From Karalla daura (taxonomy: Eukaryota; Chordata; Actinopteri; Chaetodontiformes; Leiognathidae): a DNA stretch of 64,000 nt. The position numbers were made by a program, and so were the translations under genes. The notes below the pieces were generated by a model. That model worked only from the letters and a program-made list of their open reading frames with translations. It was not told the origin of the DNA and ran no database searches. Shown here in pieces: positions 37,800-51,167 of this stretch (position 1 is the stretch's first letter; each line of letters starts with the position of its first letter). Location: positions 14,788,688 to 14,852,687 of the forward strand of contig CM055191.1 of the NCBI GenBank assembly GCA_029224185.1. The letters run 5' to 3'.

Positions 37800-40700
37800 G
37801 GCCCGAGCTGTAGGCGGCAGCGGCTAAACAATAACAACCACATACACACACATGCAAAAAAAAAAACCGAAGTGGAAACTGTGATATTCAAACAAGTCTG
37901 ACTACGTTACCTGACGTTATGTAACTGCCCGTTGAATTACGTATGGTAAGGTTGTACAGACGTGAGTTTACTTAACCCAGGACTGCAGAACAGCTGCATT
38001 CACCCAAGTAAACATTATTGTCTTTTGCACATTCCCACTACACTTAGGACTGGCTTCACTTACCCTAATGAAAACGTGTCAAACCACAGAAATACTATAC
38101 AATACACTTGAAAATCAGGAAATTCACTGTATATCAGCTACATAATAACTCACCAAAAGACACTAAAGGACTTTCCACAAAGTGCAGAACACTTGAGTGA
38201 TGCATGTACCCCCGGTAATAAGAAAAGGTTATCTAAAAGTCAGTTGAAGCTCTCTGTAAGACCGTTTCTCTTTCTTTATCTGTTTCATTACTCTCACATG
38301 CAAAATGAGGCTTGCACTATCCCTGGGAAGCAACACCGTGAAATCAAATGTTGTTCATTATGGAGTCAGAGTTTGCGTTCCATTCGGATGTTTACCCCAC
38401 CCCTAGCACCTATTTTTCTCTTCTTAGCATCCAATGACTGAAAGTAACTAAAGAATTTCATCATTGCCCAACAGTGTATTAAAGTTCTCGAATCATTACA
38501 CTTATGATGGAATCATTTGTGAAATATAGCTGTCAGCGACTATCTGTTTTCAGACAACCACAGTGCAACTTGACAAATTGTGATCTCTTTTTTTGGCCTA
38601 AATATTGCACCACTGTCCTCCAGATTTGTTGTTGCATATATTTGCATTTCACCTTTTTACTACCCGACAGAAATGTCTTCAAAAAGCTACAACAAGAATT
38701 ATTTTCCTTGTAACACTTTACTTTCATTGCAGCTCCTTCTTAAGGGCAGAAAGTGAGAGAATGTCCTTGGAGAGGCTGATGAAAGTGTAGTGATGGTTGA
38801 GAGTAAGGTTATAATTCTGGCAGCTGTGTCTTATGAACGATAAAATAGAAAAACAGACTTCAGCTGCTGCCAGCAAAATCTGTCCGTTAGTGCCAGAACA
38901 AAGAGGTGATTATAGGAGACCAAGGGGTGAGAAGCTCAACTGCTCAGAGCTTATTCTCAGTTTAAAATGAACTCCATAAAACTCATGCACACATCATGAT
39001 CAGAAATTAATTCCTGGGGGTTACATCTATCCCTTAAGGCAATTTAGAAGTTAAACAAAAGAATGTGCATTAAATTTGATTAATCTAAAAATGGGCAGAC
39101 ATAACATGCTCCTTATTCAAAATCTTTTAATTATGACTGTATTTTAATCTAACATAACATGACATGCCTTAATGCCACGAAACTGAAATTGCTGTGGTCT
39201 TTTTTGGTGGTTGGTGATGCACCTTACTGTTGATTTGCAAATGTTTGAATTGCAAATGTACAAAGCTAGATTATAACACCTGAGAGCAAAAACCCTGTGG
39301 GGAACCTTTAACTTAATTCTAAGTATTGTAAGAAAAAGGCACAAATCTGATATTAAGACTTAAATCCCAGTGTTCTATCGATGTCAGGTCAATTATGGCA
39401 CATTCATTTCTTATTATCACAAGGTCCCTGCTGATATTTGAGATGAGGGGATATAATAAATAATGCACTGCATATAGAGAGTTTGAATTACAGCTCCGTA
39501 TTTGTAATTTCATTATAAGACTGCAAAAAGGGTTCCTATCCCTCTTTTATATTAGTGTATAAAGAATATTTAGATGACAGTATCAGACAGAAGTGAAACA
39601 GAAAAGATGTATTATTCTTTAATATTTTCATGGAACTTTAGAACGTTACAGTTAATGATTTGTGAGGGATTGTGCATTTAAAAAGCTGCAGTTATCATCA
39701 GCTGATACATCTATTGACAGCAGTGCAGTGTAGAAGCTTGCAGGAATCAGAATACACATACTTAACCCTATGTAGATATTGATAATAATGTGAAACACAA
39801 CAGAAGAACAGAAGAAAACGATAATTTTTGGACACTTTTCAATCAAATTTCCATCTTCAAACGCTGTAAAACACTGTAAAAAAATTTAGAGCAAGGACAG
39901 ATGGGCTTACGTCATGAATGGTTTTTACTTTATCTGCCTTATAACCAGCCAGCAGATGCTTCAGTTGATTTAACATTCCCTCCATAGTGAGAACAAGCTG
40001 AGCTCTCTCATGCAGATTTAATGCCAGCTGCAGGTGTGCTACATACATGTTGGGGTAGGTCACATTAACGGTGTCCTAAATTGTATCCTCTTCATTGTTG
40101 CTGTAGTCTCTCCCATTCAACACGTTTAATGCTACATGTAATTAAATACCTGTCTGTCTTCTGTCCTGACATGTTGAAAATAGATACTGCTTTGATCTTT
40201 ACTTTGAATCTTCCCAAGGTCTGTTATCTATTCTTGATTTATATCTGGCTGTTGTTTGTTGAAATATCCGTTAAATCACGACGTATAGCTTAATGGATGT
40301 CATTAAAATGACTTGAAGAAATTGTGGTTAAATGCTGACACCCAGTGTTCAGTACAGGAACTAGCCTGTACCGACAGCTCCATACCCGAGGCACTATTAA
40401 ATTCACGTTACAATTGGGTATTGCATTGAAATTGGCTCGGTGGTGTATGCAAATCTATCTACAAACATGTTTTGATGAAAATATTTGAACACAATTTGGG
40501 GAAAAAAATCTTTGATGCACAACCCAAGGAGTGGTGAGTAGTGGAAATAGGACTTGTAGATGTTGACCAGATGAGCTGCACAAATAAGAATCTCCACAGA
40601 CAACTCGATTCACATTCATAAGCTTTTATTTCTATGTGGTAATATGTGGATTACAGTGATAAAAACCTAGAAAACTGATATATTTCACCTACACTTACAT

Positions 40701-41070
40701 ACTCCCACATGCGTGAGAACTGTTTGATTCTCTGTCTCTGAAATATGTTTTGCTGCAGGTTAGATATTAAAGCAGCTATTAATAACCCAGTGTTGGCTTC
40801 ATGGCGGGCGGGTGTCCAGCTACCCACAGCAGGGGGATTTGGAGAGGCTCATATCTGCACTTGACAGCCTCTCTTTTGTTGCCCATGTTAAAGGAGCAAA
40901 AAGAGATAAGCTTGTTGCCTAATTTATAAAAATGCTACAAAAATGTAAGATAATAATCATAATAATACATAATAAATATATGCATTAATATAGAGCTAAA
41001 ACTGCATCATTGCATTCCCACACCTTTCTTCAGTCCTTTGAATGACATCATGGGTGTGTAGTGTGTCATG
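37800..41070. other. Intergenic span between divergent stmn1 and serinc2
   Basis: About 3.3 kb, AT-rich, with no coding frame above about 80 codons, no obvious repeat and no recognised RNA gene. It would contain any regulatory sequence shared by the two divergent promoters, but no specific element can be named. Confidence 0.6.
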
Positions 41071-41081
41071 TGTGTTAGGAG

Positions 41082-41203
41082 CCAATCGGAGCGACCTTTA
41101 TTGTGAAAAGCCGGAAGACTTCCGAGTGTTTGTTTTACTGTGACAGCGTCGCACAACAAAATCCGAGGACCTCGATTATACATTTCGACGATTTGGGGAC
41201 AAC
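41082..41203 (+). promoter_or_regulatory. serinc2: serinc2 core promoter and 5' leader
   Basis: A CCAAT box lies at 41082-41086. An inverted pair of ETS-type sites, CCGGAAG (41111-41117) and CTTCCG (41119-41124), sits about 80-95 bp before the ATG. The layout resembles TATA-less housekeeping promoters, with initiation probably between 41120 and 41160. Confidence 0.5.
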
Positions 41204-44200
41204 ATGGGGGCTTGTATGGCCTTGTGCTCTTTAGCCAGCTGTGTAAGTATCTCTTATTAATCCCGACATCATTTTAGAGAGCCTTTAGCGAGCAGTACGT
41301 CAGCGTTAGATGAGCTGAACTGTTAGCGTCAAATGAAGAAGTAGTCGCCACGTTAATCTATGTTTGTAAACCATCTTACGATGGATGTTCGTAATAACTA
41401 GATATTGTGTCTATATTAGACATGCAACTACGCAATTCGAAGAGGTTAGCCTTGGAGGCTGAGGAAATGTGAAATATGCTATTAGTATCAGTTGTATTAG
41501 AATCCTAGTTAGCACAGTGCTAACAATTCTGAGTAATTGAGACATGTTTAACATATAATGGACAACATCACTAATCTTGTGAAACAGCAGCTGCGGTTCT
41601 GCCCTACGAAACAGTGCTATCGATACTTGTCTTAATAATAGACTGTTTATGTGAATTCGCTGTGAAAAACATCATAAACGCCAGGTGCAGGGCTGTCCTA
41701 GATTTCCTGTAAAACTAGGTTATAAACAGGTTCCACTATTCATGTGATTAATGAGTAGCCCATATGGAGGGTATGAGTCATATGATATGTGATCTGTGTG
41801 ATGCCTCTCCTCTTTGAGTCAGTATTGCTAATGTGGCATTTCCATAAATAATTTACCTTCCTAATTGGACATGGTAAATGTGCTGGTTCTTATCAAGCGT
41901 CTTTCTGGTTTTCGTGAGCACTCAAAGCTTTTACAGACACAAGTCACATTCACACCCTTTAGCAGAGGCTAAGCTATACAGTTCACTTGCTTAACCACTG
42001 GCTTTAACTGAACACACACACTCATACACTGATGGCACATCATCAGGGACTGTTTGCATGTTCAGTATCTTTCGATCCATGAATCATCCTCAACTAACAT
42101 TCATCTGTTTGTGCATGTGTGTGTGATGTTTAGAGGGCCTGTCCTGTTTACTCTTTTTACTCTCCATCCCTGCCAGGCCTCTTGTCTGTGTGGCTCAGCA
42201 CCATGCCTGCTCTGCGGCTGCTGTCCCTCCTCCAATAACTCCACCGTCACACGGCTGGTGTTCTCCTTCTTCTTGTTGCTGGGAACCATGGTGTCTGTCA
42301 TCATGATCCTTCCTGGAATGGAGGCACAGCTCCGCAAAGTAAGATCTCAATTCCTGCTCAAATTCTGCTGATGGTTGCATCTTTCATGTATTCTATGTAT
42401 TCCACTTATATCCTCGTTGCTGTTTGCTGCGTTCTCATGTATTCCATACATACCCAGGCTAGTGAGGGCTAGTAGAGATCCTCCTGGCCATCAGGCAGGG
42501 GGAATGGTTAAATGTCGTCATAAATGTGGCTTCACAAAGAGTCCTGGTCAAAGGGCAGGCCAGAGGAGGGTCAGAAAGGAATTCACCTGTTGCAACAGAA
42601 TGACAGATTGTGAATAGCAAAACTTGAATTGAACAAACACACAGTCAGGCCTGTGTCTCCAGCTGGGTGAAGGTCTGTGACCTGTGCGAACACAACTTGT
42701 CATTTGAAAACAGTGTAAGGAGGGTTGGGAGAGATGCCTCTCTGCTCTTTACCTCTGCACCTGCTCACGTTAAACTAGAAGAAAATCAGCATCTTGTCAA
42801 AAAACCTTTTCTTTTGATAAATACAAATACAAAATTACCACCACAAGTCTTAATGTGCATAGCCTGTCTGATGGCTGCAAGTTATTGACACATGGGAACT
42901 CGATAGCTAAATTGCTGCCATGCCATGGCCTAATAATGTGTGGAAACGTCATCTAATTAACGTGGGTTTATCATTTAGACTATACAGGATGATATACCTC
43001 TATTCATGACATAATCACTCTCTAATACGCTCTGCAAAGCATCCCAAAATGGACAACCATCCCACTTGTATCGCTTGGCACTTGGATCATCTTGTTACCA
43101 CGCATGGCCACAATTTTGCAGTCTCATTTCCCACACATTTTTATTTGCGGCTATGCAAAATTTGCCAACAAATGTCAGCAGATGGAGTTTTCTTCTTGCA
43201 TATATTTGTGTATATATATTTCAACTTTATTTAAAGTGTTATCTCAAGACACTTTACATAATCCATCCATCCATCCATTTATCTTACCCTCTTATGCTTT
43301 AGCAGGGTTGTAGTGATCTGCTATAGACCTGACCTGAGGTGAAGGCACGAAATACACCCTGCACAGGTCGCCAGTCCACCTCAGTTTATATACGTCACAT
43401 GTTGGTAGTGACCTACTTCAAGCACTTACTGTATAAATCTAGTTCTTTGGTTCCACTCCATGTGTGATAACAGGGTTAAACATTAAAGGCTACACAGAAG
43501 GAAAATGGCAACACAGGTTTTATAGCGCGCATTAGACAATTGATTTCTCATAAAACTGTAAGATGTTTCTTGGTTTTGATAAAGCCCTCGCTTTACGGTT
43601 TATCCTTTGTAAATAAGTCATTTATCTGCAATTATTCTGATGGATTAATTCTAGTCAGTAATTCATGCAGTATTGATTGCAGTATTGTTTTCATTGATTG
43701 TTTGCTGTGTTGTAGATCCCGGGGTTTTGCCAGGGAGGAACGACAATCCCGGGAATAGAGAATCATGTGAACTGTGACGTCATCGTGGGCTACAAGTCTG
43801 TGTACCGCATGTGCTTCGCCATGACCTGCTTCTTCTTTCTCTTCTGCGCCATCATGATCGGTGTCCGCAGCAGCAAAGACCCGCGCGCAGCCATTCAGAA
43901 TGGGTGAGCACCTTATGAGGGATGCAGTGCTTACCACTACTCACTCATTGTTATTGCCTGCGTTTCTTCTTAGTCTTGTTCAAATTTTGGCCATTAGAAA
44001 TGCCTTTGAGAGCGCCCAAATTATATACTGAAACATGCGACCCGGTCAGACTTGGTGTGTTATTTGATAATTCTCCTGAATATGAATGTTTTGCGATGTA
44101 ATGCACAGAAAAACTGTTAAAATTTTCCCAGTAGAAATGAATTGGATAAGGTGGAAAAACTGACAAATTGTTGGACTATTCCCAATCATCTCCAGCTGAT

Positions 44201-47200
44201 CACCTCTGACCTTCACCTAGAGACACACCATTCAGACTTTAAACTGTAGACACAAGTTCAATGACAGCCCCTCTACTCTCACTCTTAATGCCATCACCAT
44301 GGCAACCTCAGAGGTTCCATAGAGCTGGTGTAGTTGGATCAGTTTTTCACAGTTTTTCACATTGTAACCTAGAATTTTCTAGTTTATTTTTTGTACATAT
44401 ATTAATTAATGTCTTTTTGTGTGTTATTTTCCCTCTGTCTACCATTGTGATTGTGGCTTTGTACCCGCTTATGCTTCAGGTTCTGGTTCTTCAAGTTTCT
44501 GATCCTGATTGGGATTACTGTAGGAGCGTTTTTCATCCCTGATGGTACATTTCACACAGGTACGTACATGCTATTGTGAAACACAGTTAACAATAACATT
44601 CTGTATTCCCGAGTGTTTCAACTCAACTGTTTCTCTCTTTCACTTCACAGTGTGGTTTTACTTTGGAGTCGTTGGGTCCTTCATCTTCATTATTATCCAG
44701 CTTATTCTTCTCATTGACTTTGCCCACTCCTGGAACAAGAAGTGGGTTGAAAGAGCAGAAAATAGTGACAACAAATGCTGGTTTGCAGGTAGGCTTCTTG
44801 GAAAACACACTTGATATTCTCTTTGTGTAGACGAGACTAATGAACTAAAGTCGTCCGTCTGCTGCTGTGTTGTTTCTAGGCCTGCTGTCTTTTACCATCC
44901 TTTACTATGCTCTGGCCTTCACTGCTGTGGTGCTTTTCTACGTTTACTACACACTCCCTGGAGACTGCACAGAGCACAAGGTCTTCATCAGCCTCAACCT
45001 GATCTTCTGCATCATCATCTCCATCGTGTCCATCCTTCCCAAGATACAGGTACAGCATGGACCAGCCTGTCCTCAACTTTGTGGTCACACAACTTGAACT
45101 TGGACAGTGATATTGGTTTACTCTGTGTGGTTACAGGAAGCCCAGCCGCACTCCGGTTTGCTCCAGGCCTCCCTCATCACCCTCTACACCATGTATGTCA
45201 CTTGGTCTGCAATGAGCAACAATCCAAGTGAGTGTCCTGCCGACATGGCAGCTTCCCTCTGTAGCCCTGGGTGTCATGATACTCACTGTTGGATCTGTGT
45301 ATTTTCTGACTGTCTGCCGCAGCAGTTTGATCACGCTGCTGGTGAGTTTTCCATGGCATGCTGTAGGATTGATGGCACAGAGTCAGATCAGTCACAATGA
45401 CTCACAAATGTATTCAAGGATCTATAAAGGAATGATTCGGCCCAAGTTTATTTTTCAATGCGGTTTCTGACTTTTCCAGCTGCTTTAATAGGTCAGAAAA
45501 ACTCTGCAGCGATAGAGAAGCAGCTCAAGACCCCAAATCCTTTTTATTTGTGGCGTGTATGGTATTTACTGCAGTTTGCATAAAAAATATATTTCTGTTG
45601 GCAGTCGCATCTAAATCCTGAAATACATTTCTGAAGCGTCTGTGCTTTTTCATTAATGCTCTGACTCTGTACAAGCAGCGATCCTGTTACCGTAGTCGAC
45701 ACTCCTTCCTTGTCTCGTGTCTTCTCATCTGCCCTTCTCCAATTGTCTAGCAACAAAGGGCAGGCTTGTTGTCACTTTGGGGTTAGTTTTATCTATGCGT
45801 AGGCATCTGAGGTCCGTTTACACACAGCATTGAAACTGCGTCTGTAGTACCCACAGAGATGGATTTCATCTCTCAGAAAAAATGCAAATCATCCTAGTCA
45901 TTGTAGAGAAGTAGCTGTGTTTTCCGCTGATGTCATAACGCTGTTCCTTTGTTGGACATCAGAGGCAATGTTGCACAGCGGTTAGTTCACCTTAGTTCAT
46001 ATACTGCCAGAGCATAAAGTGTGTGATCATTGCAGTAAAGGGAGGAGATCACGCTTGTCAAGATGCTCAGAGTGACGATGACTTCATCTTCACCTGTGGT
46101 TAATGTTGTTTCATCTGTCGCCTCAGATCGACAGTGTAACCCTAGCCTGTTGAGCCTCGTGACCAACGTCACCGCCTCTCCGTCCGGAGACACCACCCCG
46201 GGGACGGTGCAGTGGTGGGACGCTCAGGGCATCGTTGGCCTGATCATCTTCCTCTTCTGCACCCTCTACGCCAGGTTCGTCCAGCTGTGCCGGCACCCTC
46301 GCAGACGACTCTCCGTCCCACCAGCACCTCAGCTTGTGTAACTCCCTCTCACTTTGTCCCTTCCCCAGTATCCGTTCATCCACCAACAGCCAGGTAAACA
46401 AGCTGATGCAGACGCAGGGGGGAGGAGACTCTGTCGAGGAGGGCGTGGTGGGAGAGGACGGCATACGTAGGGCCGTGGACGATGAGGAGGAGAAAGTCTC
46501 TTACAACTACTCCTTCTTCCACTTCCACCTCTGTCTGGCCTCGCTGTACATCATGATGACTCTCACCAACTGGTACCAGTAAGTCAGAACAATCACTGCA
46601 ACTATTCCTGCAATTACTACTATCGCTACTGCTACTACTACTACTACTACTACTACTACAGCTGCTATGAGACAAGGCAAAGCAATAAGCCAGCTTTTTA
46701 ACCTGGCCCCATTCATTTGATTTGGGAAATATTTCACAGCTTAGGACACCATTTGATATATAAGCCTTGGTGCTCTCAACAAAAAAAAGTGCAGATGAGC
46801 AATAAATAGAAGAATCGTGACCAACTAATTAGTGATGGGTGCTCAAAAGTAATAGTAAAAGCGACTTGGTTAAACTTATCCAAATTGTCCACATTCCAAC
46901 ACATGGTGCTTCACACTTGTCAGTAACAAATAATCATCTTTGAAAGGAAAACAGAGTCCAGATCTGCCTCTGAGATGTGAACTTGAGCAGCCTCAGAGGT
47001 TGTAGGCCTCATGCATGGCCAGCAGAGGGCAGACTGCCACACCTGGAAGTTGACTCTTGAGACACGAGTCATTTTCTAAAATCAGCTGCTTTTGGAAGAG
47101 AAAACAGAGGTCATCTCCAGTGTGCTTTTTATAATCATTCTTGTTTCGCATGTGATCACAAGCACATGCATCGACTCGAGTTGGTTTCACTAAAATGAAA

Positions 47201-47362
47201 CTCTTCTCTGTGTCTTCCCACAGGCCGGACACCACCACCCAGACCATGCAGAGCATCATGCCCGCTGTGTGGGTGAAGATGGGCTCCAGCTGGCTGGGCC
47301 TGGGCCTCTACCTCTGGACCCTGGTCGCCCCTCTCATCTTCCCCGACAGAGACTTCAGCTAA
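41204..47362 (+). CDS. serinc2: Serine incorporator 2, ten coding exons
   Basis: Exons: 41204-41242, 42177-42338, 43716-43903, 44480-44559, 44651-44788, 44880-45049, 45137-45227, 46127-46274, 46369-46578 and 47224-47362 (TAA at 47360). All borders are GT-AG, the phases close, and the total is 1365 nt for 454 aa, matching the family length. SERINC proteins are multi-pass membrane proteins first linked to serine use in phospholipid and sphingolipid synthesis and later described as lipid scramblase-like. Visible landmarks are the Cys-rich start (MGAC...CLCGSAPC), VGYKSVYRMCFA, KDPRAAIQNGFWFFKFL (residues about 121-137), VWFYFGVVGSF, LLIDFAHSWN, GLLQASLITLYTMYVTWSA, QWWDAQGIVGLIIF, SYNYSFFHF, MMTLTNWYQP and the C-terminal DRDFS. 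Possible N-glycosylation sites are NNST (33-36) and NVT in the exon 8 loop. Resemblance is closest to SERINC2, including the end and the MGAC start. Confidence 0.94.
43255..43390 (-). repeat. Dispersed teleost repeat, copy 6, in serinc2 intron 2
   Basis: The reverse complement carries 'gactggcgacctgtgcaggg', typical of the 3' half of the repeat family. A short (CATC)n array at its edge corresponds to the 'gatggatggatg' tail. Confidence 0.5.
46626..46660 (+). repeat. (CTA)n microsatellite in serinc2 intron 9
   Basis: About ten CTA/ACT units with one CTG interruption, starting about 48 bp after the exon 9 donor. It is likely to be polymorphic and creates a Ser- or Val-rich spurious frame on the other strand. 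Confidence 0.8.
47019..47033 (+). promoter_or_regulatory. CTCF-like motif in serinc2 intron 9
   Basis: CCAGCAGAGGGCAGA fits the CTCF core consensus at 14 of 15 positions, facing right. Its core is identical to the minus-strand site at 24777 but oriented oppositely. Confidence 0.55.
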
Positions 47363-47531
47363 ACCTGCCCGGTCTTTTCGCCTGGGGGGGGGGGTTGACT
47401 TCTGGGCCGGTATTTCAGATTGATTCCACTGGGGGCACAAAGCCTCGTCACTTTCTGTGGCTGCAGTGTGGTTGCTGGAGTTAAACGCAGCTATTTGACA
47501 GAGTCCACCCAAATCTAAAAAGCAGCCGACA

Positions 47532-47545
47532 AATAAATGAATAAA
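47532..47545 (+). terminator. serinc2: Candidate polyadenylation signals of serinc2
   Basis: Two AATAAA hexamers (47532-47537 and 47540-47545) lie about 170 bp after the stop codon, with G/T-rich sequence further on. They imply a short 3' UTR. A further AATAAA near 49.04 kb is a weaker alternative. Confidence 0.45.
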
Positions 47546-50500
47546 TCACCCTTTGTACGCTGTCAAACACACATTAGGAAGCATTATCTTGGCGCAGCTG
47601 TGCCTGGTGGAATCAAGCTGTTATTCAATATAAAGTATGCTTAAGACATAGAAGGATATTATGAAGGAAGCACATTCAGTTTCTTTTCCTTTATTTTTTT
47701 AATCACTTCTGCTGGTATTGTGTGTGTTTTTTTTACTTCTGTTTTATTCATTGTGATAATCACTAAAGATACTCAAGATGATAAGTGGATGTTTTTTTAT
47801 TTCTTTGTTTGGCCTGATTGATGGTATTTTGGTCACAGTAAGTCACTCTGTCTGCCAATGAATCGCCTCGGTAGTCGTGTGGCTACCGAGGTCTATATGA
47901 GCTCTGTTATCGCAAAGCAACTAGGCACTTTCACCGTCCCTCAGACGTTTCAGTTAAAGATGCCCCTTTAAAGGCCTGTGACGTCAGAACGCCTCTGATT
48001 GGCCAGGTCTGGAATCCCCCTGATTAGCCGGACTGTTTTGGTGCTGGGGGGCACTAAGGAGATCCCTCCACATGTGCCCCAGAGTGAGGTGAGTGTGAGA
48101 CGAAGATAAGACTAACGTGACACACCCGAGAGATACTAACAGGGCTTCCCTTCTGCTGCTAGGCTGTATGCAAATCCATGTCACTACACCTCGAGCCAGA
48201 AACTCCTAATAGGCCATCAGGCTAATCTCAGCTCTTCCTCGTCTATTCTAACCTCTGGTTATTTATCGCCGGTGCTACAGCTCTTCCATGTCTGACTGTT
48301 TTGGGGCCTTGTACAGCCACGGGCAACAATCTGTACCTGTATAGCAGCCTGTTTGCAGCGGGGAGACATGTATTGATCCATAGCAGTCAGCAGCACGCCA
48401 TGCGCAGCGGTACGGTTCAGGGGGTGATGAGCTGCACTCGGCCCGCGCTCTCACAAAATGCCATTATGTCCAGGAGGTTTCAGAGCGTGTCGCCGAGTCC
48501 AGAGGAAAGGGAGCGCTCTAATCTAATTACAGAACAATGGCACGTGTCATTGCTGATAAATTGCTGTCAAGTGGTATCGACTTTCATAGTATATTGTGAA
48601 TGATGGTTGTGACGGTGGTACAGTAACTTTATGCATTGTATAGTTGTTACCTCAATTTCAGTGTGACTAATGTGAGTTACAGGAAACCCAGAATATTTTG
48701 TACATGTGAAAAAGTTTTGTTCAGATGCTCTTTTTAACATTTCAGTGTGCATTTACACACAATGAATCACATTTCCTGTTTCTCTGGGGAAACATGAGCG
48801 TGCGAGTGGAGTTTTTGTGAAACTGTTGGAGTCTTTGTTGTGAAACTTTGGAGACTTTTTTTTTTAAAACATTCATTTTATTTGTCAAAAACGTCAAATG
48901 TCTTACTATTATCACCTTAGGAGGAAAGGGTTAATGCAGATCTGCCATCGTATTGATAACTTTATCACCATAATGATATGTCATGACAAGTAATTTTCAA
49001 TACACGATAAAGTGCCTTTTCGTAGTCCTACGTTTCAAAAGGAATAAAATGCTAATGCTGATGTCTGCTTTTGATGCCTTGCCTGACATTGTGCTCACTG
49101 CATGCCATAAGGCAGAGGCCCCTGGGAAGAATTAACATTGTATGTTATGTATAAACTGTTTTTAATTAAAAAAAATCTCTCAGTCATGTCTTGGAGCCTC
49201 AGTAGAAGCCTGTGTCCTGTACAAAGTTGCATGATTCTTGCCAGTAATGAAAGGGGAAGAGCAAAAAGAACACAAATTCACAATCAGTGCTTACACCCAA
49301 TTGCATTAACTGCGGGTATATTAATCATAATTCAGTGACACTGTTGGGGTGTAAACTGGGTAAAGAAGAGATGAAGGGATAATCACCATTCAGGGTCATT
49401 TGAGGGACCTGCAGGTGATTGTGTATAACAAACATGTTTGAGCTTGTACTACCACCCCATACCATCCCGTGTCTGTTAGGAAGAGGTGGTGTAATAGCAC
49501 TCTCTGTGGCTGCACATCACGCCACAGATTGGGGTCATGGGGTTCCAGAGTTGGGGGGGCTGTGGAGGGGCCGATAGATCGCATCTTCATCTGTACTGTA
49601 CGAGTACAGAGTCGTGTCTAGATAACGCTCCAGACGTGCTTGACTCACGGCATCAGTTCGAGTGATACTCTGCTGCTTGGACTCTGGGCAGAGCCTCTCG
49701 GCAGTTGTTTTACATAGAAAATCAGTGTCACTTTGGTGACAGCCACTATCGCCTTGAGCCCTTGCTTAGAATTTTACTGCCAGCTTCCTGTGACACATCC
49801 CTGCTCCGTTCAAGGCACTGTACCAGTGAGTAACGATTGTAACACAGACAACAGATTCCACGTCTTTTGCCTCGCTGTAAATCCAAGCAGTAAAGGCGCC
49901 TGACCCATCCCCCTTGTGCTGCTACAGAGACGGAGCAGTGTGTGTGCCACTGCTCGCAGCCTCTGCTGTGTTATTTCCTTCTCGCCTGGCTGGCAGACAG
50001 GGCCTGTTGGTTTTGGCTGCTGCAGTCACTCAATCCAGTTGGCACTGTCTGGAAATGTTCAGGACACACTACCTCCTGTCGACGTTCCACCCTCCCACAA
50101 CACCACCCCTCGCTCAGCCTATCCATGACAATCCTCGGTTGATAGATTGTGTCACAGCTCCGCTTTGCAAGAGCGAGTTCCCTTTTCCTTTCAGATGCAG
50201 GGGAGGAAACAAAGACTTCCCCCAGCACTGTAGGGAGGAGGACAGGACACGAGTGTATACATGAAAAACTCAGATGGTGGAGAAAAAAAAAACAAAAAGC
50301 ACAGTGCACCTAAAAACATGGTGCGGTGCTAAAAAGGCAAACTGCAGCACCAGAATCTGAGCAGTTACAGTCATCTAATCGGTGGACATAGATGTAGGAT
50401 ATTAAAAGATTAAATTAGTGCCAGACAACAAGTTCAAACTATAATTATACATCAAAGAACTGCAGCAGATCCAGGAAGAAGTTTAGGGCTTCAGGAAATT

Positions 50501-51167
50501 GGGATGATGTAATTAGTTAAGCGCAGATGCTAAATGTACACAAACTAGAGCAAATAACATAATGAAGAGGTGTTTTGTTCCTTTACAAACACTCCTTGAG
50601 TTTCAATGCCAAAAGCTGCAAAAGGCTCAGTCTTTTTTGTGTAAACCGAGTGTTCCCGTGGTGGACTCGTGCAGCTGGAACACTGCACATCGCCTGTCTT
50701 GTCTCCTCGCTTAGTAGTGCACTGCACACTGGGCCTGACACATGGCTTCACTTCATGGGTCAGGCAGACAGAGGATGGCTGGGGGTGGAGGTGTGGAAGC
50801 GGGGGTTGATGATCTTGTGCAATCACCATCATTAAATGCTCAGATGCTGTAGTAAAGCGTCTCATAACGGGAGGAAACAGAGCATTAACTCCACAATCTT
50901 TTATCTTACTTTTACTTTTTTGTTAAACCTACCTAATCTTTTATAGCTGTTAAACTTACCTTAACTTAATCTCATTCTATATCCTGATCATGCAATATCA
51001 CTTCTTTTTTCCCATTTCTACCTCACTGAAGCAGGCATTTATAGTATAGAGACACCGTGACCATGGTTCATGAGACTAGAGAAGCCTTTCACTTTCACGC
51101 TCTCCTCTGTTTGAAATTTACCAACCAGCAAATACAGCCAGCAGCGTCTGAGAGCAAATTAGCCAAG

